Shown: positions 16,639-25,115 of the stretch, one piece after another
Layout of the letters: each line of letters opens with the position of its first letter
Position numbering within the stretch: position 1 is the first letter of the stretch
From: JANXQE01 sp035651635
GTDB taxonomy: Bacteria; Verrucomicrobiota; Verrucomicrobiia; Limisphaerales; UBA8199
Assembly: GCA_035651635.1 (NCBI GenBank)
Contig: DASRFK010000066.1
Span: 1 to 35,132, forward strand
Reading direction: 5' to 3'
Length of the DNA stretch: 35,132 nucleotides
Notes under the pieces: generated by a model
Databases searched by the model: none
What the model saw: the letters and a program-made list of their open reading frames with translations, nothing else
What the model was told of the DNA's origin: nothing
Translations under genes and position numbers: made by a program

Positions 16639-16989
16639 TCAGTGGATCTTCGCGATCTCGTTCTTTCGCTCCTCAACAACGCGCCGCAAATAGGGACGTA
16701 ACCGTGTGAAGTTGATCTGAGTAGCCAAAAAGAGCCCTATCGCGGCTCCTCCCAGACCAAAAAAGGTACTGGCGAGTTTCGGATGAGAAAAGCCCGATAG
16801 GGAGGCGAGGCCCCACCCCATCATCGCACCGCCGAAAATCCCTCCGACAATCCAGGGAGTTCCAAACCAGACTCTCGAAACATCATCAAAGTAAAACGCC
16901 TCCAAAGCGCATTGGAGAACCGCTTTGCGCTGGGGCCGTGTCAATTCCTTGAGTTCGGGAATCTGACCACTCGAGAAGTAAAGTTTCAT
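16639..16989 (-). CDS. Small membrane protein with a cytoplasmic N-terminal segment
   Basis: This is a 116-residue protein. Residues 1-40 are soluble (IPELKELTRPQRKAVLQCAL). Two membrane helices follow (WIVGGIFGGAMMGWGLASL and FFGLGGAAIGLFLAT), then a basic tail (RLRPYLRRVVEERKNEI). The family is not recognised. It starts 26 bases after the stop of the ABC permease gene and precedes another small membrane protein by 22 bases, so cotranscription with the GntR/ABC operon is likely. It may be an accessory subunit; this is inferred only from position. Confidence 0.75.
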   Translation of the reverse strand: MKLYFSSGQIPELKELTRPQRKAVLQCALEAFYFDDVSRVWFGTPWIVGGIFGGAMMGWGLASLSGFSHPKLASTFFGLGGAAIGLFLATQINFTRLRPYLRRVVEERKNEIAKIH

Positions 16990-17015
16990 ATTTCAAGGCC
17001 AGACGCGCTCGCGCA

Positions 17016-18404
17016 TCAAGCGCCTACTCCGAAGGGGAAGCTACCGGGAGTAATTGCCCGCTCCCGATAGGCAAGTCGGCTGGATCGAAGTGCCAGGAGC
17101 GTGAGCGGTAGCGCCAACAGGACACAGGCCGCTGCAATGGCAGCAGCGAGGCTGACAGGGAGCTCCAGCACGTGGAGAAGTGATTGCAAGCGCAGTTGTA
17201 CCTGCTGTGAACCGAAGAAGATCAGGATCAGCAGGGCATAGCTTAGCTTTCCATCACCGAGCCAGACTAGAAGGACAACGCACAACGACGCGGGCGCCAG
17301 CGCAAAGGTATAATCGCTCAAAAAGGTGAGCGCGGAGGGAGGATCAAAGACAATGGCAGCGACCGCCGCTGATGCCGCTCCCAAAGCGATGAGTGGCAGG
17401 AGCATTATGGCCATTAGCGCGGCGGAAAGGCCAATCCCGGAGATGGGCATTGTCCGCAACAGCCGCAAGTGCCGCAACGCGGGCAGAAGTTGAAATACTA
17501 TCATGAACCCAAAAGACATAAGGCTCCCACTGCCTGCGAACAGGACAACTCCAGAGTGGCCTGCCATTGGTGAGCCTCGCCAAGCCCACAGCAGCGCCGT
17601 CAACGCACTTGTTGCCGCAATTATCCAAAACATGCGAATCACTCGGCTAAGGACGAAGAACCACACTCCGCCATACCCAGCTTCCGCTGGGGTCTGATTC
17701 TCAGAAACTTTGGATTCCAGCGGAGTTAGCTGGAAGCGATGACGGCCTAGGTTAGGCGGCTCGGGGCGTCCGCGATAAAATTGCACACCACGGCCGACGT
17801 CAAATCGCTCGGCATCGACCCAACCCACTACGGTCAAGAATCCTCCGACTCCCAGCAGGACGACGCATTTGATCGGACTGTTAGAGGCACCTTGCGCCAA
17901 CAACATGCTGCCGAAAAGCATCAAAATCCCCAGTGCGCTGAGGAAGAAATTCCAAGTCACCCGCCATGGGCTGCCCCCCAACCCACGCGTGGCACCGAAG
18001 ATCATCGGGAACCCACTCCCGAGCCATACGAGTGTAAAAAGACTTCCCAGCGCCAGGTGCGTCGTCGGCAAAGCCTTTTCGGGGTGCAAGTGGCAGAAAG
18101 TGCCCGCCCCCAGGAAGAGCAACGCTGTCAGGCCAATCGCCGGCAGAGGCACGGTCGCCAGCCACCAACTGCGTCCGACTTGCCTTGCCGTGAGCGGCAG
18201 AGTTGACACGGGCCGAAGAAGACCACGTTTGAAATCAAATGAAAGCAGATTCGCTCCCGCCCACAAGGATACCAGGAGAGCCCAAAACTCGAACGGATCC
18301 TGCGGCCGGTTGGCGATCAACCGGCCCACCCAGAACTCGAGCAGTCCTGTCAGAGCCAGCACCCACCACCATCGGCGAAAATGATCCAGCATCACGCGTT
18401 TCAT
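17016..18404 (-). CDS. ABC transporter membrane subunit (permease-like)
   Basis: This is a 462-residue integral membrane protein with about twelve hydrophobic segments, for example WWWVLALTGLLEFWVG, LPAIGLTALLFLGAGTF and FWIIAATSALTALLWAW. The ATG at 18404 overlaps the stop of the ATPase gene (ATGA) and has GAGGACG before it; an in-frame start 49 codons upstream lies inside the ATPase gene and is rejected. No conserved enzyme motif is seen. The coupling to a YtrB-like ATPase makes it the transmembrane partner of an exporter of the ABC-2 or YtrC/D kind. Substrate unknown. Confidence 0.82.
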   Translation of the reverse strand: MKRVMLDHFRRWWWVLALTGLLEFWVGRLIANRPQDPFEFWALLVSLWAGANLLSFDFKRGLLRPVSTLPLTARQVGRSWWLATVPLPAIGLTALLFLGAGTFCHLHPEKALPTTHLALGSLFTLVWLGSGFPMIFGATRGLGGSPWRVTWNFFLSALGILMLFGSMLLAQGASNSPIKCVVLLGVGGFLTVVGWVDAERFDVGRGVQFYRGRPEPPNLGRHRFQLTPLESKVSENQTPAEAGYGGVWFFVLSRVIRMFWIIAATSALTALLWAWRGSPMAGHSGVVLFAGSGSLMSFGFMIVFQLLPALRHLRLLRTMPISGIGLSAALMAIMLLPLIALGAASAAVAAIVFDPPSALTFLSDYTFALAPASLCVVLLVWLGDGKLSYALLILIFFGSQQVQLRLQSLLHVLELPVSLAAAIAAACVLLALPLTLLALRSSRLAYRERAITPGSFPFGVGA

Positions 18405-19288
18405 TGGTCGTCCTCTTCCTTGAACAGAGCCACAAATAAATCTTCGAGTGTTAATCGGGTGAGAGAGAGGTGGTGAACGCCTTGGCTTTGGAGCCACGCT
18501 TGGGCTCCGCTCCGCAGGTCCAGCAATACCTGCCAGCGGTTCTCGTTCCATTTAAGGATGATGAGCCCCTCGGGAGGAGGGGTTTGGAGAGTTGCGCCAT
18601 TGTTCGTGAAAAACTCCGCCAGGCGATAGCGCTCCACGACCTGGTCGGTGCAGCCTTCCAGCAGCAGCTTTCCTTCTTTGAGCAAACCGATATGGTCGGC
18701 GAAGCGTTCCAAGTCGCTCAGATTATGTGAGGAGATTAGGATCGTTCGCCGGCCATCTTCCACCGCCTTGAGCAATTCACTGAAGAGCTGTTGCTTGGAG
18801 ATGGCGTCCAAGCCGCCTAGCGGCTCATCCAAGATCAACACGTCCGGCCGACGTGCCAGAGCCAGCAACAGGCCCAGCTTGGTTTTGGCTCCGGAGGAAA
18901 GTGTGGCGATTCGGTCGCCCGCGCCCAAGTGGAACGCCTTCATCAAGGCCGTACAATACGTGTCATCCCATCCGGGATAGAATCCACGAACGAAGCGGAT
19001 GGCTTTGCCAACTTTGCCCCAAACCTGGAAGTTCAACTCGGGACTCGTGTAGGCGGTGTGCTGCTTGAGCTTCACCCCCTCGCTGCAGTGATCAAAGCCC
19101 AGCACCTGGATGGTCCCGCCATCGTTTCTGCCCATCCCGAAAATGAGATCCATAGTGGTGGTTTTTCCGGCTCCGTTTGGGCCTACCAGGCCGTAGATGG
19201 CTCCGCTGGGCACTGTCAGGTCGAGTGGCCCTAGTGCGAAGCGGGAAAACTTCTTGGTCAGTCCACGGATTTCAATGGCGTTGCTCAT
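18401..19288 (-). CDS. ABC transporter ATP-binding protein (YtrB-like)
   Basis: This is a 295-residue ATPase. Walker A GPNGAGKT is at residues 36-43, Walker B VLILDEP at 149-155, a D-loop GGLD follows, and the switch His is at 188 (ISSHNL). The signature reads LSSGA (130-134) instead of LSGGQ, as is common in this subfamily. The ATG at 19288 is used because it opens the canonical MSNAIEIRGLTKKF start, one base after the stop of the GntR gene; a longer frame to 19336 lies inside that gene. The last 90 residues are an extra C-terminal domain. It powers the membrane subunit encoded next. GntR-controlled transporters of this type often respond to cell-envelope stress. Confidence 0.93.
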   Translation of the reverse strand: MSNAIEIRGLTKKFSRFALGPLDLTVPSGAIYGLVGPNGAGKTTTMDLIFGMGRNDGGTIQVLGFDHCSEGVKLKQHTAYTSPELNFQVWGKVGKAIRFVRGFYPGWDDTYCTALMKAFHLGAGDRIATLSSGAKTKLGLLLALARRPDVLILDEPLGGLDAISKQQLFSELLKAVEDGRRTILISSHNLSDLERFADHIGLLKEGKLLLEGCTDQVVERYRLAEFFTNNGATLQTPPPEGLIILKWNENRWQVLLDLRSGAQAWLQSQGVHHLSLTRLTLEDLFVALFKEEDDQ

Positions 19289-19289
19289 A

Positions 19290-19691
19290 TCATTTGGTTT
19301 CTTTCTGAATTTCACGGGCCAAATCAAGAATCTCATTGGGTTTCAACCCCGCTTCGCCAGCCTCCTGAAAGGCCTGACGAAGCAGGTTCCGAGCGGCAAC
19401 GATCTTCCCTTCGCGGCTTCGGTTCTGGCCTTGTTCCGCGACGAACGTGCCCAGTCCCTGACGGCGGAAGATGATCCCTTCCCGCTCGAGTTCCTCGTAG
19501 GCGCGCTTCACTGTGATCACACTGACCAGCAAATCCTCGGCAAGTTGGCGAAACGAGGGCAGCGCGCTGCCAGGCTTGAGACGTCCTTCGCTTACCTCGC
19601 GTTTGAGGCGGTCCACAATTTGCTGGTAAAGCGTGCCGTCGGCGGCAGGCGAGATGGGACCGAGCAACCAGGATTTTCGTTCGTTCGTCAC
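19290..19691 (-). CDS. GntR-family transcriptional regulator (YtrA subfamily)
   Basis: This is a 133-residue regulator with a GTG start at 19691. Residues 20-85 form the winged helix-turn-helix (TLYQQIVDRLKREVSEGRLK, ALPSFRQLAEDLLVSVITVK, RAYEELEREGII). The remaining 45 residues form the short helical dimerisation tail typical of the YtrA subfamily, with no ligand-binding FCD or UTRA domain. It heads a five-gene unit with an ABC ATPase, a permease and two small membrane proteins, and probably represses its own operon. The promoter lies directly before the GTG, which leaves almost no leader. Confidence 0.93.
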   Translation of the reverse strand: MTNERKSWLLGPISPAADGTLYQQIVDRLKREVSEGRLKPGSALPSFRQLAEDLLVSVITVKRAYEELEREGIIFRRQGLGTFVAEQGQNRSREGKIVAARNLLRQAFQEAGEAGLKPNEILDLAREIQKETK

Positions 19692-19701
19692 TGCTATTAC
19701 T

Positions 19702-19732
19702 GTATATATCCCATAATAACACCAGACGTCAA
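19702..19732 (-). promoter_or_regulatory. Sigma-70-like promoter and possible operator of the GntR/ABC operon
   Basis: Read on the minus strand, TTGACG (19732-19727) and TATATA (19708-19703) are spaced by 18 bases. A TTATTA/TAATAG pair of half-sites brackets the -10 (19697-19717), where a GntR dimer could bind and block RNA polymerase. Transcription would begin about 5-8 bases before the GTG at 19691, so the message would be leaderless or nearly so. Confidence 0.6.
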
Positions 19733-19990
19733 TAAGAAATGAAAAGAATTGTTAAATGACAAATGAGCTGTTTAAATTGATCCAGTCCCCGCGGTGTGAA
19801 AGCAAAATGAGTTTGGGATGGTGAAACCCAGTCCGGCAGTTTGCTCTCGGCGAGAATGAAATTCCCTCCGCTGAGTAACTCAACGGCTTCCGCTGATTTC
19901 GAATCCCCCGGGTACATTTTTGGATAGACAGAAGGCTCGTGGCGAAGGGAAGGGAAGACCAGTCAATGCGTTTTGCCAGAAGCGAATCCG
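19733..19990. other. Gap between the GntR operon and the glycosyltransferase gene
   Basis: No supported gene is seen. The segment includes the upstream part of the GntR promoter and the end of the hydrolase/glycosyltransferase unit. No T-run after a hairpin is evident. Confidence 0.35.
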
Positions 19991-20728
19991 TTAAGCGCCA
20001 CGGTTGATGGTCATGAATCCCTCTGGCTTCTCTCTTTCGGGTCCATACCAAAACTCCAATCCCCGGCGGCTCCGAACTCCACGGGGACCGAGAAGAGTCA
20101 AACGCATGAACAGCTTCGAATAGCTCATAAAGGAATGCGCGCGGAGCTTGCGTCCGGAAGTGATCACCGTCTCGGCTGGAATGGCAAACCGCCCCTGGCG
20201 CTTCAACGCGCGGACAAACACGCAGTCTTCCATCGCATAATAACTCTCATCGAACCCGCCGGACGCCTGAAAAGCGACGCGCGTGCAAAACAGGCAGGCA
20301 CCGCTCGGAAAAACGTTCAAGCAGCGGCACAATCGCTCCATCACCGGCAAGCCCAGCCGCCACCACCAAGGCAGCCACCCCTCAAACCGCGGCAAGCAAC
20401 CACCCCCAACCGCGCCAGCGCGAAGGCTGCGCAAAGCCGATTGAATGGCTGTGGGGTTCACCAAGGTGTCGGCATCCACAAAAAACAAAATGTCGCCGCG
20501 TGCCCGTCGCGCGCCGGCATTGCGTGCGGCGGCTATCTGCCGGCGCTCCACGCGAATGACCTGCGCGCCTTGTTGCCGGGCAGTCGAGGCCGTGGCGTCA
20601 CTGGAAGCATCATCCACAACAATGATCTCATGCGGTTCAGCCAGAGATTCCAATCCGCCGCGAATAGCTGAAACACATCGGCCCACCCAAGCTTCCTCAT
20701 TATGTGCTGGAACGATAAACGAGATCAT
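19991..20728 (-). CDS. Family 2 glycosyltransferase
   Basis: This is a 245-residue GT-A fold enzyme. The N-terminus is classical (MISFIVPAHNEEAWVGRCV). The nucleotide-binding Asp pair is in VVDDASSD (38-45) and the metal-binding DxD is DAD at 85-87 (ILFFVDADTLVNP). GGGCLPRFEGW and SGGFDESYYAMEDCVFVRAL hold the acceptor-side ED motif. No transmembrane helix is present. It would transfer a sugar from a nucleotide donor to an unknown acceptor, perhaps a lipid or cell-surface glycan. Its ATG overlaps the stop of the preceding hydrolase gene (ATGA), so the two are translationally coupled. Confidence 0.93.
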   Translation of the reverse strand: MISFIVPAHNEEAWVGRCVSAIRGGLESLAEPHEIIVVDDASSDATASTARQQGAQVIRVERRQIAAARNAGARRARGDILFFVDADTLVNPTAIQSALRSLRAGAVGGGCLPRFEGWLPWWWRLGLPVMERLCRCLNVFPSGACLFCTRVAFQASGGFDESYYAMEDCVFVRALKRQGRFAIPAETVITSGRKLRAHSFMSYSKLFMRLTLLGPRGVRSRRGLEFWYGPEREKPEGFMTINRGA

Positions 20729-22245
20729 TTACGTTTGAGTTTCTTTCCTTCGCGAACAGGTCCTTCAGGAGAGCGCTCAATAACGGCCGTCACTTCGCCT
20801 TGGTCATTGTTTACAAAGGTTAATTCGTGCGGGCGATTGGCCGTAACGAAAAAGTTCGTCTCCGATTCAGGGTAAATGTCCACGGCGGCGTAGCTTTTAT
20901 TTTGTGTCGTTACCTGCTCCACTAGTTGATTGCCTTGCCGCAGGATCGTCATCTTCCATTCAAGCCAAAATCCGTTGTCCGGCGGAAATCTATATTCGCC
21001 CACACAGGCATCGAGAAGTTTTGCGTCCAGCTTGATGGCTGTATGCGATGGCGGCGATTGAGGAGCCGTTCGCGGCAGTTCCAAACACTGGAAGGGGGCG
21101 CAACCCAGGAAGATGGCCATGGCGACGTCCCCTTGCAGCCGGGACCCCCGGCGAGCCGCAAACCAGCCGATGACAATGCCCGCGATTAGGGCGGGCGTCA
21201 GGACCAGCGTAGAAGCCATGAGGATAAGCGCGGGCCGACTTAGGCTCGACTTGAACCAGCATACCGCGATCACTGTCACCAGGACACTAAGCGCGGCAAA
21301 GCCCCATCTCGGGATGCGGAGCCTGCCGGCCATGATTGCCAGGAGGAGGATGACAGGCATGGCGATGACCTGTAACCGTAAGTGCGGTATCGCTTCGAGC
21401 CACCTGCCCCCGATGGTGAGCATGAAGGCGATAACAATGAAGACACCGATAAACAGTCCGCGGAATCGAGCCAATTGCGGAAACAAATTCGTCAGACAAC
21501 TTGCCAACCCGGCCGCTGCCAGCATTGCCAGAGCCACGCCAGTAAGTCGCCAGTGCCAGGCCCTGGGAGGCGCCGGTGGCATCTTATGAATTTGGGCGCA
21601 CGCGGCATCGACTGCTGCATTCACCAGCACAGGATCAAACCCCTCAAGCAAATGATCAGACCAGGGAGAAATGACCAGACGCGCATCCGTTCGGGTCTTG
21701 AGGAGGGCCGGTGGGAGGGCTTCCTCGAACCGGCCTGCCAGGAAAAGCAGCGGCGGGGCCTGATCACCCAAAACCGGCATGGAACCAATGGCAATGAATA
21801 GCCCCGGCCTCATCCCCCCTTCCCTCACGGCTTCGCCTCCCGTAAAGCCGCCCATCGACCAACCCGCGAAAACATCTACCGGCCCGACCTCACGTGCGAC
21901 CGCCTCCAGCGCGTGCGCGGCTGCCATTAAGGTATATGTCCGGCGCGACGCTCCGTGCCCCGGTTGGTCAACGCTATAGCAAATAAACCCAGCCGCCGCG
22001 AGCGCCTCTCCGTAGCGAAAGAGCGCCTCTTTCGAGCTGGCGTATCCGTGGGCGAGCAACGCCACGGGGTGCGGTCCCGCGCCGGTCGGACTGAACTTAA
22101 GCGCAGGCGTGTCCTCCGCGAGCGTCACTTTTTCAACGTGGACGCCCGGCTCAATCAGATAGGAGAGCGCCACAGCTGTAACAAGGCAAACGGCGGCGAC
22201 CGCAAGGATGAACCAGTTCCTACGCGTGCGCATCTCCGCGCCCAT
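20725..22245 (-). CDS. Membrane-bound alpha/beta hydrolase with a C-terminal beta domain
   Basis: This is a 506-residue protein. The ATG at 22245 follows GGGG; an in-frame ATG at 22233 is also possible, while the longer frame to 22422 crosses a neighbouring pseudogene and is rejected. Residues 10-30 are a membrane anchor. The alpha/beta hydrolase core follows with an oxyanion HGYAS (66-70), nucleophile Ser130 in GWSMGG and a likely catalytic His in SPWSDHLLEG. From about residue 245 there are several membrane helices. The last 85 residues (DACVGEYRFPPD, VIERSPEGPVREGKK) resemble the beta domain appended to serine hydrolases (DUF3471-like). Substrate unknown; an envelope ester is plausible. 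Confidence 0.85.
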   Translation of the reverse strand: MGAEMRTRRNWFILAVAAVCLVTAVALSYLIEPGVHVEKVTLAEDTPALKFSPTGAGPHPVALLAHGYASSKEALFRYGEALAAAGFICYSVDQPGHGASRRTYTLMAAAHALEAVAREVGPVDVFAGWSMGGFTGGEAVREGGMRPGLFIAIGSMPVLGDQAPPLLFLAGRFEEALPPALLKTRTDARLVISPWSDHLLEGFDPVLVNAAVDAACAQIHKMPPAPPRAWHWRLTGVALAMLAAAGLASCLTNLFPQLARFRGLFIGVFIVIAFMLTIGGRWLEAIPHLRLQVIAMPVILLLAIMAGRLRIPRWGFAALSVLVTVIAVCWFKSSLSRPALILMASTLVLTPALIAGIVIGWFAARRGSRLQGDVAMAIFLGCAPFQCLELPRTAPQSPPSHTAIKLDAKLLDACVGEYRFPPDNGFWLEWKMTILRQGNQLVEQVTTQNKSYAAVDIYPESETNFFVTANRPHELTFVNNDQGEVTAVIERSPEGPVREGKKLKRK

Positions 22246-22288
22246 TACCCCGAAAAAGAGCCCACGTTCCACACCTTTTAGCCCGGGC

Positions 22289-23043
22289 TCAATCTGGGCT
22301 CCATTTGTAATCATAGTTGGCCGGCGGATCGTAGCAGGCGGTCGGCATGTGAAGACCTTGGATCCAATACATCTTGATGTAGTTGATGTGGCCATCCACG
22401 AACCCGACCATGCTCTTGGCATCCTTTACTCCGCACTGCCCAGCCGGTAGCTTTTGCGGCTGATGCCAGGACCACGGGAAAACGCCGGAAGCCTCCAACA
22501 GGAGCACCGTTCTGGCCGGGTCGCCGATCGAAGCTTCCTTGCAGCCGAACCACCGGGATAGCATGCTTGCTGCAAAAACGGAGGGGGCAAGTTGGTAATC
22601 CCGTTGCCGCCGCTGAACTGATAACTTGAATAATCGGATTCCGGTTGTTCATGCATGCACCGAGGCTGGTAGTTCAAGCTGGGCCACTCGTAGTAGAAGG
22701 TGTCTGCCGGACAGGCGAACACCTTATCCTGCGACGAGGATGCGCCGTGTAGCCCAACGTAGCTCTTCATGAGCCGCTTATAGAAAACGCCGCAGTCATT
22801 GGTGCTCAAGGAATCCCCGGTCACGTTGGGCGCAGCGGGCAATCGGTCGCTATTGTCGGCGGCATAGAGACGAATGCCCAAACTAATCTGCCGCAAGTTG
22901 CTCAGACAATTGGCCCGCCGCGCCGAAGCCTTGGCGACCGACAGAGTCGAGAGCAGCAACGCCGCCAGAACGGCAATGATAGCAGTCACCATCAAGAGCT
23001 CCACCAGCGTGAATCCGGCGTCTTTGTGGCTATGAGGTTTCAA
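22289..23043 (-). pseudogene. Pseudopilin-like gene with a frameshift
   Basis: The first 180 or so codons from the ATG at 23043 encode a prepilin leader (HKDAGFTLVELLMVTAIIAV, processing after Gly10, Glu at +5), the AKASARRANCLSNLRQISLG segment and DKVFACPADTFYYEW. The frame then runs into Arg/Cys-rich nonsense. The matching C-terminal half (TVLLLEASGVFPWSWHQP, MVGFVDGHINYIKMYW, PPANYDYKWSPD) continues in another frame to 22289. The shift lies at about 22560-22640, where a T5 run and a C5 run occur. The neighbouring intact copy at 23338 shows both halves in one frame. It could be inactivated, or a sequencing error. Confidence 0.82.
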
Positions 23044-23337
23044 CCGCAGTTTAGACAGTCAAGCGCGCGGCGACTCACGGTGGCACTGAAAACCTGTTTT
23101 GCACGCCTTCGTTGGCCACACCAAGCCCGGGAAGAGGATGCCCGCTAGACCTCAAACCTGACTGATTATCCTGGGCTGCAGCTTTCTGCACTTGCTGGCG
23201 ACTGCGGCAAGCTTACCCTCGAAGTCGTAACGAATTTCACACTGATGGTTCGTCTTCGCCATCTTCGTGGCGTCAAAGAATAGAGCGGAGCGGAAATTGC
23301 AACCGGAACGAACCAGTAAAGGAATTGTCAAAAGAGC
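23044..23337. promoter_or_regulatory. Divergent region between two pseudopilin-like genes
   Basis: These 294 bases must hold the promoters of both divergent copies. AAAGGA at 23319-23324 lies before the plus-strand ATG, with a longer spacing than ideal. No palindrome or clear -35/-10 pair is evident. Confidence 0.4.
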
Positions 23338-24078
23338 ATGAACTCAAAGCGTGCCTTTAGCTTGATTGAATTGCTGGTGGTCATCGGCATCATTGCCATT
23401 CTCGCGGCATTATTGCTTCCAGCAGTCAGCGCCGCCAAAGCCAAAGCGCAGCGAACGGTTTGCATGAATAATCTGCGAGAAATCAATCTTGGCATTCATC
23501 TGTATCTCGACGACCAAAACAACGGTTCACCCGGAAATGCCAATACGGCCCACTTACCATTTGTCAGCTGGACAGGTTACAGACCACTCATCAACAACTA
23601 CGTTGGTATCAAAGGGGTTTCATCGCCGCAGGACAAGGTCTTTGCCTGTCCCGCCGATTCGTTCTTTTATGACATGAGCCGAGGTGGCCAAGGGTATGTA
23701 TCGCAGCCGATGCACGCACAATCCGACCACGGCTTCACCAGCTACGCCTTCAACGCAGGTCAATTTACCGCCCCATCACGGACCAATGCTGCATTCACAA
23801 TCACAAACAATTACGGCATCGCCGGGCAAAAGCTGGAAGCTGTGTCGCATCCGGTCAAAACAGTGTTGCTGGCGGAAGCTCCGGCGTACTCGCCTTATTC
23901 GTGGCATCAACCAAAGCGTCCTTTTTTAAAGTCCAACGCGCTGTTTGCCGATTCGAAGGACATGATTTGTTTCGTGGATGGCCACATCAGCTATATCAAA
24001 ATGTATTTCGACGGGAATAAAATCGCCTGGGCTTACAATCCGCCGGAGCGATACGACTACCAATGGAGCGGAGATTGA
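23338..24078 (+). CDS. Pseudopilin-like protein (type II secretion/H-X9-DG type), intact
   Basis: This is a 246-residue protein with a type III prepilin signal: MNSKRAFSLIELLVV, with cleavage expected between Ala6 and Phe7 and Glu at +5. Ala replaces the usual Gly at -1. A long N-terminal helix (IGIIAILAALLLPAVS) leads to AKAKAQRTVCMNNLREINLG and a globular domain with DKVFACPADSFFYD. The C-terminus has SWHQP and a DG-containing strand, CFVDGHISYIKMYFDG, typical of the Verrucomicrobia/Planctomycetes pseudopilin families. The protein would sit in the inner membrane after cleavage by a prepilin peptidase. Its copy number in this window suggests an expanded family with exchangeable outer domains. 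Confidence 0.92.
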   Translation: MNSKRAFSLIELLVVIGIIAILAALLLPAVSAAKAKAQRTVCMNNLREINLGIHLYLDDQNNGSPGNANTAHLPFVSWTGYRPLINNYVGIKGVSSPQDKVFACPADSFFYDMSRGGQGYVSQPMHAQSDHGFTSYAFNAGQFTAPSRTNAAFTITNNYGIAGQKLEAVSHPVKTVLLAEAPAYSPYSWHQPKRPFLKSNALFADSKDMICFVDGHISYIKMYFDGNKIAWAYNPPERYDYQWSGD

Positions 24079-24358
24079 ATATCAAACTGGGGTCGGCATT
24101 TACTCCGATTGAAATGCCGTTGGGCATCGCCATCATCGCCATTCCGGCGGCCCTGCTCCTTCCGGTTCTATCCAGCGCCAAGGCTAAAGCGCAGCGAACC
24201 GTTTGTGCAAACAATCTGCGCCAGATAAATCCAGCTTTGCGGATGAATTCGAAGGATTCCGCCGAGATAGCGCCGCGCACTCCCGGTTCGGCGGATTCTC
24301 CGGGTCGAAAATGGACGGGCTACAAACACTGATTAAAAGCTATGTCGCCGGTCCTTCA
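24063..24358 (+). pseudogene. Decayed third pseudopilin copy
   Basis: The sequence after 24075 (FTPIEMPLGIAIIAIPAALL, SSAKAKAQRTVCANNLRQIN) is clearly a copy of the neighbouring pseudopilin. Three Leu/Ile-to-Pro changes break the N-terminal helix, and the normal Leu in F-[TS]-L-I-E is Pro. The frame then stops at TAA or TGA shortly after KWTGYKH. The matching continuation (LQTLIKSYVAG) is in another frame, so a frameshift is also present. The remainder is cut off by the convergent GFA gene, which ends at 24340. It is a relic of a tandem duplication. Confidence 0.78.
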
Positions 24359-24750
24359 AATGTCGGAATCTGCTCCACCGGAACGTACCAAGGCGCGTGC
24401 TCTGCCCAGAAAATGTTGCCCTGCGGCCGCATTTCCGGATCGGATTCCAAGAGTCCGCTCGGCACAACCCAAAACTTTTGGTTACGGCTCAACTTTGGCA
24501 CGGCGGCTCCACAGTTCCGACAGAAGCAACGGGTAAACCCCGGATTGTCCTTGGCGTCAACGAACCGCCCAATGAGATCCTCACCACGCGTCCAGGAAAC
24601 AGAATCCAGCGGGAAGCCCAGATTTGCCACGTGGACCGATCCGGATGACTTCTGACATGACCGACAGTGGCAATACAAAAATCTCAACGGCTCCCCAGTC
24701 ACTTTGAAAGCCACACTCCCGCACAAGCACGATCCCTCAAGCGTTTTCAT
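24340..24750 (-). CDS. GFA-family zinc protein (glutathione-dependent formaldehyde-activating-like)
   Basis: This is a 136-residue protein with the cysteine pattern of the GFA/CENP-V fold: SCLCGSV (Cys8, Cys10), CHCRSC (Cys27, 29, 32) and CFCRNCGA (Cys75, 77, 80). These bind a structural and a catalytic zinc. No signal peptide is present, so it is cytoplasmic. The family's founding member was reported to help glutathione react with formaldehyde, but most members have no proven reaction. It ends over the decayed pseudopilin relic and has no operon partner in the window. Confidence 0.92.
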   Translation of the reverse strand: MKTLEGSCLCGSVAFKVTGEPLRFLYCHCRSCQKSSGSVHVANLGFPLDSVSWTRGEDLIGRFVDAKDNPGFTRCFCRNCGAAVPKLSRNQKFWVVPSGLLESDPEMRPQGNIFWAEHAPWYVPVEQIPTFEGPAT

Positions 24751-25115
24751 AAAGTCATAGAACGGGATAAGATAAGCGATCGCCGCAGAGCGTAAAGTCG
24801 CGGCGTAACCAGTCGCAGGAATCCCGGGTGGCGGAGGTTCGGATTCATCGCCTCGTTAAGACTGCAAACGCATTACTTCCGGGCCTCCTTCAATGTCTGC
24901 TCCAATTGTTGGGAGACCGGACAACTGAACTTCGCGAAATAAAATGTTTCCTTGCTCGCAGGAACCAAAAAGGCGCTCTGCCTGGGGCCGTGCCAAGGAC
25001 ATTCAAAATGAAAACAAAGCACCGTCCGGGCGTCCAGTGCAGAGCGCAAGTTGACCAGTTAATTCCGATTTCTTGTCCTCACGCTTCAGCGCGAGCCCTG
25101 TTGACACAGGTTGTC
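24751..25115. other. Gap of 365 bases with an inverted repeat
   Basis: No gene is supported; a 145-codon plus-strand frame across it overlaps the GyrI-like gene and has no protein-like features. A perfect 9-base inverted pair, GCGCTCTGC (24973-24981) and GCAGAGCGC (25039-25047), brackets 57 bases. It could be a small mobile or structured element. Confidence 0.45.
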
